A DNA stretch of 64,000 bases from Pelecanus crispus (lineage: Eukaryota; Chordata; Aves; Pelecaniformes; Pelecanidae): the NCBI RefSeq assembly GCF_030463565.1, contig NC_134644.1:112843684-112907683 (forward strand), read 5' to 3'. The notes under the pieces are model-generated. The model made no database searches, was not told where the DNA came from, and saw only the letters and a list, made by a program, of their open reading frames with translations. A program made the position numbers and the translations under genes. Of this stretch, positions 50,701 through 59,700 are shown piece after piece. Position 1 is the first letter of the stretch. Each line of letters starts with the position of its first letter.

Positions 50701-53700
50701 ACATACTCTGAAGTAGCGGAAAAAATGCTGTAAGTGTTGATTTTTCCAGTCCAGCATACCTTATAACCTACATCCATTTCAAAGGAAAGAAGTTTCTATT
50801 CAATGCAACATTGAGTTCTTCCAGATTTTAAAGGTTATGAAACATCTATGTTCTTACATGTTTGTGAAACTAATATTGGTACACCTACATTTTGAAAGGT
50901 TATTTACAGAAGCGCTGTTACAAATTGTTTAAATGTAGCCTGTTTCTTCCTGTTACATTTTTGTCTAATGATTCTTCAAATTACCCACCAAAAAATTATG
51001 ACTTTATTAATACAATGGAGAAGCCATAATTTATTTTTAAGAGCTTTATATATAAATACACAGTACCTGGAATTTATCTACATCTTCTTTTCCAGTCTAA
51101 AAAGTAGTTGTCTCCTAGTGTATTCACTAGGTATTATTTCAGGGTGTGGAAAGAAATGGGGAAAAGTGAGAACTGAGGTATGGGAGAAGCGGGGTGGGCG
51201 GAAGTTATTGCTGTTTCACAAGAAAGCCTGGGAATGAATCATTGCTCTTGCCCTCAGAACTTTTCAGTATTGAACAAGAGTGAGTTTCTTTTTTTGAGGG
51301 GAATGCTTCCCGTAGCATGGTGATAGGTAGGCACTGAGCAATAGATTGGCTTGGTGGGGAGGATTTTGAGTGCTCATGGTGTCTAGAGAGACCTAACAAA
51401 CAGTTCTGCGCTCTAGAGGCTTTAGTTAATCCAGCTGATGACTATACTGTTAACAGATCAGCTTTTCGAATAGAAAGTGCTTGATGTAGAGAACCTTTGG
51501 CCAGCTTTCTAAACATACTTTGATCTGGTTCACCTTAGGAGGCTTTGGTGTGGGGTTTTTTTTTGTTGGGTTTTTTTTTTCCCTCTTTTAATCAGAAAAA
51601 CTTCAAAGGGAATCCTGAAAAGGTCAGTATATTCTGGTGTTTGGTCTTTAAGCTGCTCTGACAGGTCTGTGAACTAAATTTTTTTCTGATGTAATGAATT
51701 CTGGGCTCTGCCAGTAAATTTTCAATGCTTTTTTTCTGTAAGGATAACGACTCCACACTTTCAGTAGTGTGAAAAATAGTTGTTACTGAATCCATACAAT
51801 AGTGATTCAGTCACTTAGAATCAGCTTGTAATTGACATTATATAGTAAAGGTTTCCGTATCCTCATATTTAGGTATATGCAACTATGCAGCTTGAGTAGG
51901 GAATTAATTTTTATCTGTGTTTTTCCCCTTTTAACTTTTTTCTATATATAGGCTTTTCCTAGAATGCTAGTGGTGTGGTGTTAAGCCACATCTTAACTTA
52001 TTTTCAGTAGCTTTAAGAAAACCACAAATTGGTCAGCTAGAAGAAGCCATTTGGCATCAAGTTTGGTTTATACTTAAAACCCTGTCCCTGGAGAGTATGT
52101 GATCTTCTAGGTTGGAGTATTTTCCATCTGGGAATGCGTGGGGTTTTTTAAATGGTTTCAAGTATTTTATTCCTTATTTTAGGAAAACTTGTGGCTATTG
52201 CAGTCATTGATGATAAAAACTCTTCAGTGGAACATACCAGGTACAGAATTGAGTATCGGTGACACTATGGGAGAAGTGTGCTGGTATGACATAGAGAACT
52301 TTGGAAGTTTCTTAAATATTAAGAAATGCTAGGTTAAATAAATGTTTTTAACTTGTGGATGTTCTCTAATTTATGACTTCAGCCTACTGAATTTACTTAA
52401 TTTATGGCTCTGTTGAAGCACATGTGAGTTCAATGAGATGATGAGAGTTCTTTTACTGCTTTTCTGCCATTTGTTAATGAGATCACAGGAGTAAACAGTG
52501 ATTGCAAAGCTTTTTAAAGCTGCTATGTCACCTTTTAAACATAGGCTAGAGTACTTGAGTTCTGATGACTTTGAGATGAACTGAGTAACATTTAAACAAA
52601 TTACTGTTTTTCAGCTCAGCTGCATTAAAAATGAATTTAGTGATGCTTATATATTAGTTGTCTGTGGAATTTATATTAAGAAGGGGCATTTTCAGTTGGG
52701 TTGGAGTTTGTTGAAGAGACAAAGAGGAACAAGACTTTCCCCTGTCCCTTTCTGGTTGTATACATAATAAGAATAAGAAAATACTGTTCAAGTACTGTGT
52801 ATGCTATTTTCCCAGACCTCTTTGGATTTTCTTCAGTCACAGTGCTGCATCTTCAGAAGGCAACAGATGGAGTGAAGCAGCCTGACTGTGTTTCTCGTGT
52901 TGAGATTATGTGGTAGATAGCCTTTCAACCCTTAGAAACCAAGCAAGATGAATGAGGTGGTTTTTGTTAATGGAATAGGGAATCCTTATTGCTGATGAAG
53001 TACTAGTTGCTGCTTACTGGGGAATTCTCAATGTTTATTGTTTGTATTTTGACAGAGTATATCCTGGATTATCAATGTCACTTTTTTTTTTTTCCCTTCA
53101 GACTAAAATCTATTATTCAGGAAGTTGCTAGAGATTATCGTGATCACTTTCACAGGTAGGCACACATGGTATTATTATAACTTAAATGAACTTCTGCATT
53201 AACCTTTCTAAGACAGCAGTCATGTTTTTTCTACATGAAAAATGTTACAGTGTCTGCTTTTATATTCATACTCTGATATTTAAGAACATTCCATTAACTG
53301 ATTTTTTTTTGGGGTGCTGACTGTCTTGTAGATCGTCAGCTTTTAAATTATATTGTTGAGTGTGTGCTCTCATCTTCAGTTATAGGACAACTATTTAAGG
53401 AAGAACTTCTGCTGAAACCCACTACTCTGATTTCTTTTTCATCATTGTGTTCTTCACTGCTTCCCTTACAGGGATTTCCAGTTTGGCCATATGGATGGAA
53501 ATGATTACATTAACAGTTTACTAATGGAGTAAGTAAATTCTTATTTGAATATTCTTTCTCTTATATTTGTTGCTAAGTATATTTAATTGAAAACAATCTT
53601 ATGAAGAATTCCTGCCTTTCATGGGTTAAAAAATAATCGCTGTCCTCAGAATTCAGTATGTAACATAGTATCAGTTGTTTGTTAAATTTAACTGTATAAT

Positions 53701-56700
53701 TTAATGTTAGAAGTTTGGCTTACTGATAATGCTGATTGACAAAGCTTATCATTTAAGTCTACTTTGTTAAATTAATTGCTCTATTAGAACTGTGGGGTTT
53801 TTTTCTTTGTTAAATTTACAGGGCACTAGACAAAAGTTACGTAAATTTGTAACAGGAAATGTAAATAATGGTTATGCATTATCCATGTTTTTTATCTCTG
53901 GAGAGGCACATTTCATTCTTGATACATTTTTAAGACATGCATAGAAATATGCTTCTGCAGAGAAGCAGTATAAAATGCATGGAAGATGCTGTCTGCACTT
54001 GATATGTACATGGTACATTTTGAAATAAGTAAATAGTTTAACAAGGTGCTTGACATTTGTCCTTATTATGACCCTTGTCTAAAAATGCATAATTATAGAG
54101 AGTTAAGTTGCTTGGCTTTTATAGTTGACTACTTGTGCTCCTCTGGCCTTTTGAGTGAAAGAAGGGAAAAAACAGGGGCCAGTATGCCAGTTCTGTAAGA
54201 TTTCCAAACCCCTCTCTTGGGATCAAAGCATGTGTTTGTGCCCCTAAAGGTTCTAGGAGCTTCCTGGGGACTCAGGAGGCACAAGGTCTGTATTCCTGTT
54301 GAATGTCTGTAGATTAACACCTGAATACAGTTAATTTAAAAACAGCTGTTTCTCAGTTGAAGTTAAGTGATGTGATTGATCTAGTGCTTTATAGTTGCCA
54401 AAAGTGAGACCTTCCTCACTTCATTAATTGCTTTGCCTGTGTAGGCACTTGGGACTGACTGCCTGCTGAGCTGTTTCAGCCTGTTTATCTGGCAGAAAAG
54501 TGTTTGCTTTTTTGGCTAGGCGAGTAGGGGAATTATTTTGCTGACCCAACAAAGCCCTTAAATGTCTTCCCATGTATTCTGCTGAGTAACAGAACTGATG
54601 TGCAAAGAACCAGGGAAGGGCGATGAGGTCCCTGGGAGGAAGAAAATGAAGGTGAAAAAGACAGAACTGCCACTTACAGCAGTAGTGATCTAGTGGCGAG
54701 ATCTGTTCAGATGGATTGTTTAACTTAATCTGCAAAATGCCTGATTTTATAATTTGTGGTATATGGGAAGTTGCTGTTAAAGTACTCACAGGCTTTTAAT
54801 TATTTTCTAAACAGAGAGTATACATTTCCAGCATAAGTGGAAAGCAGCAAAGGAATGCAACAGGATATATTCAGTGTTACAAGTAGCTGCTCTTCGTGTG
54901 GCTACTCGAATATTGCAACTGCTTCAGTTTTCCACTAGGCGGCAGCAAGTGGAAACAGAAAAAGCCTGTGAATAGTGAGAACTCGATTGCAGAATACTTT
55001 TTTTACTGTGCTAGATGCACGTAGGAATAAATTCTGTTTCTTTGCAAAGGATTAAATATTGTATGATTCATGGGGATAGAAGTAGTAGTCCCTGATAGAA
55101 GTACACTTATGAACTCGGCTGTAACTCCATTATTCTTAGCATTCTCCTTAGGAAGCTCACAGCTCATGGCTTAGATGGGCGTACTCTTCGCTGGGTGAAA
55201 AAACTGGTTGGGTGGCCGAGCCCAGAGAGTAGTGGTGAATGGATTTAAGTCCAGGTGGTGGCCTGTCACGAGCAGTGTTCCCCAGGGCTCTGTTTTGGGG
55301 CCAGTCTTCTTTAATATCTTTATCAACAATCTGGATGAGGGGATTCAGTGCGCCCTCAATAAGTTTGCAGATGACACCAAACTGGACAGGAGTGTCGATC
55401 TGGTGGAGGGTAGGATGGCCCCGCAGAGGGACCTGGACAGGCTGGACCGATGGGCCGAGGCCAACTGTATGAAGTTTAACAAGGCCAAGTGCTGGGTCCT
55501 GCACTTGGGCCACAACAACCCCATGCAACACTACAGGCTTGGGGAAGAGTGGCTGGAAAGCTGCCTGGCAGAAAAGGACCTGGGGGTGCTGGTAGACAGC
55601 CAGCTGAACATGAGCCAGCAATGCCCAGTGCCGAGGTGGCCAAGGAGGCCAACAGCATCCTGGCTTGTATCAGGACTAGTGTGGCCAGCAGGAGCAGGGA
55701 GGTGATTGTCCCCCTGTACTCGGCGCTGGTGAGGCCGCACCTGGAATACTGTGTCCAGTTTTGGGCCCCTCACTACAAGAAAGACATTGAGGTGCTGGAG
55801 CATGTCCAGAGAAAGGCAACGAAGCTGGTGAAGGGTCTGGAGCACAGGCCTTCTGAGGAGCGGCTGAGGGAACTGGGGTTGTTTAGCCTGGAGAAGAGGA
55901 GGCTGAGGGGAGACCTTATCGCTCTCTACAACTACCTGAGAGGAGGTTGAGGTGAGGTGGGTGTTGGTCTCTTCTCCCAGGTAGCTAGTGATAGGATGAG
56001 AGGAAATGGGCTCAAGCTCTGCCAGGGGAGGTTTAGATTGGATATTAGGAAAAATTTCTTCACGGAAAGTGTAGTCAAGCATTGGAACAGGTTTCCCAGA
56101 GGGGTGGTGGAGTCACCATCCCTGGAAGTGTTGAAAAAACAGGTTGATGTGGCACTCTGGGACATGTTTTAGTGGGCCTGGTGGTGTTGGGTTGATGGTT
56201 GGACTGGATGATCTTAGAGGTCCTTTCCAACCTTAATGATTCCTAGTTTTAACTTTAATTATAAATAATCCAGCCACCAAGCCAGGAAACATGGAATTGC
56301 TACTCTGCCCTTAATTGGTTTAGTGGTGGACTTGGTAGTGTTAGGTTAATGGTTGGACTGGATGATCTTAAAGGTCTTTTCCAACCTAAACGGTTCTATG
56401 ATTCTATGATTCCATTAGTAGACATTATAATTTATCTGTCTCTTCAGCAGTGGATGAACATGCTTTTGTTGGATTAGAAATGGTGTAGTTAAAACTATGC
56501 ACAAAAGAAGAAAACGGAATATTATGTATTTTACTGAAAGCAAAGATACGTCTTTGTGTAAGGTAAGGTATATAGCATGATTGGAACGTCAACTATAGGT
56601 TTATGTAGAGTATTAATTCCTTGGCTCTTGGAAGAAACATATTAAACATGTTTTTATGAGTCTTTGTATAGCATATAAAATTTGTATATGGAGTTTATCT

Positions 56701-59700
56701 TTCAGCTGCTCTACAACCAACTCCAAGAACCTCAGTTACCAGACTGTTAAACATAATAGAAGCACTTTTTTATTTGGGGCGGGCAGGAGGTGGAATCTTT
56801 TCTGCATCCAAGTAATAAAACATGTTCCGTTTTGGCTGGGATAAGGTATTTTGGCAGAGGTTGATAACTTGTTACCAGACACTTGCAAAAACACCTGATT
56901 TGGTTCGATTGCCTCCTACTTATATTTCTTGTTTGTTCCTGATAAATAGAAAATAAAAATGCCAAGAGAAGAATTGTATTTAGAGAATCTTATGTTGCAG
57001 GTTGTCACTGCTGACAAAGTTTTGTTGTTTCTTTGGGTTTTTTTAAAGTTCCTTTGAAAGGATGAAATTATTTTGTTCTCTCTGTAGTTTGCCTTACATT
57101 TTCTGAGATGCCACCATGCTTTCAACTTGAGTACTGGGAACACGGTCTGCACCTTCAATTCTTAAAGTGTTCAGCTTTCTAGGAGCTTAGAAAATTTTCA
57201 TGTATATGTACTAAACTTGTTCACTTCTAGGTTTGGAACTGAATTTAAATGAAAAAACCAAACAAAACGCCTAAAGTGTGTGAGGAAAATTTAGAATGAT
57301 TTCTATGACTTGAAAGAAAAATGGGAATCTTGAGTAAATACTAAACAATATTTTCATGAAATAATTGATTATGGATTGATAGCCACAGTTAAGGCTGAAA
57401 TCATCATCAGTATTACATGGATTACAAACGTACATGGGTGGTACACTATTAGACAAGAGTGAAAATGTAGAAAAACAAGGTTTGCGTTGCTTCTGCTGTG
57501 AAGGAAAGCCACCTAGTATTTAAATTCATTGTTGACAGAACTGTGGAAAATTGGCAAAGAGTACAGGAGATTTTTCACCTTACTTATTTAACATATTTTA
57601 AATCTTTTGTTGAGCAATGTCCTTCTGCAGTATTAAATTTTCCTAAATCTGATCTAATTTTGAATTTAGGGCCACTTTGAACAGTAGATTATATGGGTTT
57701 ATCTCCAGAGGTAACTTCTGACCTTTTTTTTTTTCCTTTTTTTTTTCTTTCATTCTTTCTGATTACTAAACAATGCTTGTACATGTGAAGGTCAAGTGCT
57801 GAGTAATAATTGTTTAAAAATTCTGTAGCTCATCTGCCGTATCTAAAAGAGATGTAGACAAACTTCGGTTGGTATGGTTTATTCTTTTGACTTGACTGGC
57901 AGAGGTTGATAGAGCTGATCATTTGGACCATGGCTGTATGGGATTGAATTTTTGGATTATACTTTTGCCTTTGTGCACCAAAACAATGAGTTGTGCTAAC
58001 AGTACATTTCATATACAAGGTTACTATCTGTGATCTCTTACTAATTGGCAAGTTGTAAGGTACCTGATTTGCAGTCACTATGAGTATGTAAAATGCAGTA
58101 AGCCTCAATAGTGTCACTGACACAGATGTGAAGGAAAAAGTGTTAATGAGAAACATGCTTGTACCATTCAGGTGATTCTCTTCCCCCTTCCCTCTTGCCT
58201 TTAAGGAACTGCTATAATGAACACACATGAAGTGAAGATTAATGGATACCTTTTAAAATCATAGAATCATAGAATGCTTTGGGTTGGAAGGGACCTTGAG
58301 AGATCATCTATGATGTAGGAGTTATTTGAATTGCAGTGTTTTACACAGTAGTTCTTTTAAATGTATAAACTATCTGTTTTATGTTTCCAGTGACTTGACA
58401 ATCCCTACTATTGTTGTATTGAATACCTCCAATCAGCAGTATTTTCTACCAGATAGGCACATTGAGAACACAGAAGACATGGTTCAGTTTATTAACAGTA
58501 TCTTGGATGGTACAGCTGAAGTAAGTCTTCATTGTGACATGGAATGTGTTGGTTGGTGTTTATTTCCTTAGATGCTAAAGTGGGAAAAAAAATTGATTAC
58601 TCTGATTGTTATGCCATGTGTTTTATCATCCTGTCCTGTCTTGTCTCCCTGTCTTGCGTGCTCTCAGTGAACATGTGAGTGTGAATTCTTGAGGTGTGCC
58701 GTTGCTCGCTGTTCTGACTGCAGAACCTCTTGTAGAAAGCAAGCTTTTTTTTTTTGTTTGTTTATAGCATAATGTTAGCTGACTTCTCTTGATACTCGTT
58801 TTACTGGTGTCACTGGTAAATGGAGAGCTTTTTATTCATCTCCAGGTTTGCTTTAAGTGCATTTGTTTACAATTTTCCTTATAGTGCATAATTCAACTCT
58901 GCACTTTCTTTTGGGTGGTAAATTAATAAATCCAATAGCTTGATGAATGATAGGTTCAGATTAAAAAAACAGCGGTATGTTTGCTTTGCATATTACAGAC
59001 AGACACAAGCTTACCCCTGTCTCTGCTCTAAAACTAAAAAATGAGCTGTCTTTTGTTAAAACAACAAAATTAATAAATCCATCTGGAATTGATGGCTTGG
59101 ACAATTTTTTTAATGTTGTCAAAACAGACTCAGGTTTGCTTATTCCCTCAGTGAATTTAAGTTGGATGGAAGGCTCTGTCATGTGGATAAGGAGAGAGAC
59201 ATAGATCAGAGCTTTCATTTGCTATTACGGGGCAAGAAGGCTTTGCCATGAAGGGGAGCAGTGCTAACAAATCATTTGGCTGCCTCCTGGGAGAAGCCTG
59301 TGTTGGTTTAAGCCCCAATTCACTGTATGTTGAATGCTTACTGTGTTAGCTGAATCCCACTTTACATTATGCCAGTAGTTTTAGGTCATTGGGTGGTAAT
59401 GACAAGTAATGCTGTAGATCATTTCAGGCATATGGGGTACTTGGTTTATTTAATCTGACAAATTGATGTAGCAACATAATATAGGTGGATTTGCTTGCTG
59501 TTCATGACTTTACTGGCTATGTGAAGGGTATTCCTGTAATTTATTTCGTGGTTCTCTGTTCTTCAATTCTCACTTTTTTAATGCTCTGTTAATTGCATTG
59601 AATTATGTTATCAACATCTGTTTGACTCTAAATATATCCTTCTGGTTGAAAGAACAAAAGAAATTGGTTTCTCTCTGTTTTTCAACTTTGAGGAAGTTTT

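Larger units (their letters stand above)
53529..58390 (+). other. TMX3: TMX3 intron 13
   Basis: The longest intron (4.9 kb). It contains two CR1 pieces in sense orientation (55150-56250 and 56323-56412) and a short antisense CR1 end at 58258-58309. Outside these, nothing is recognised. The 54424-54789 minus frame is unassigned. Confidence 0.85.
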
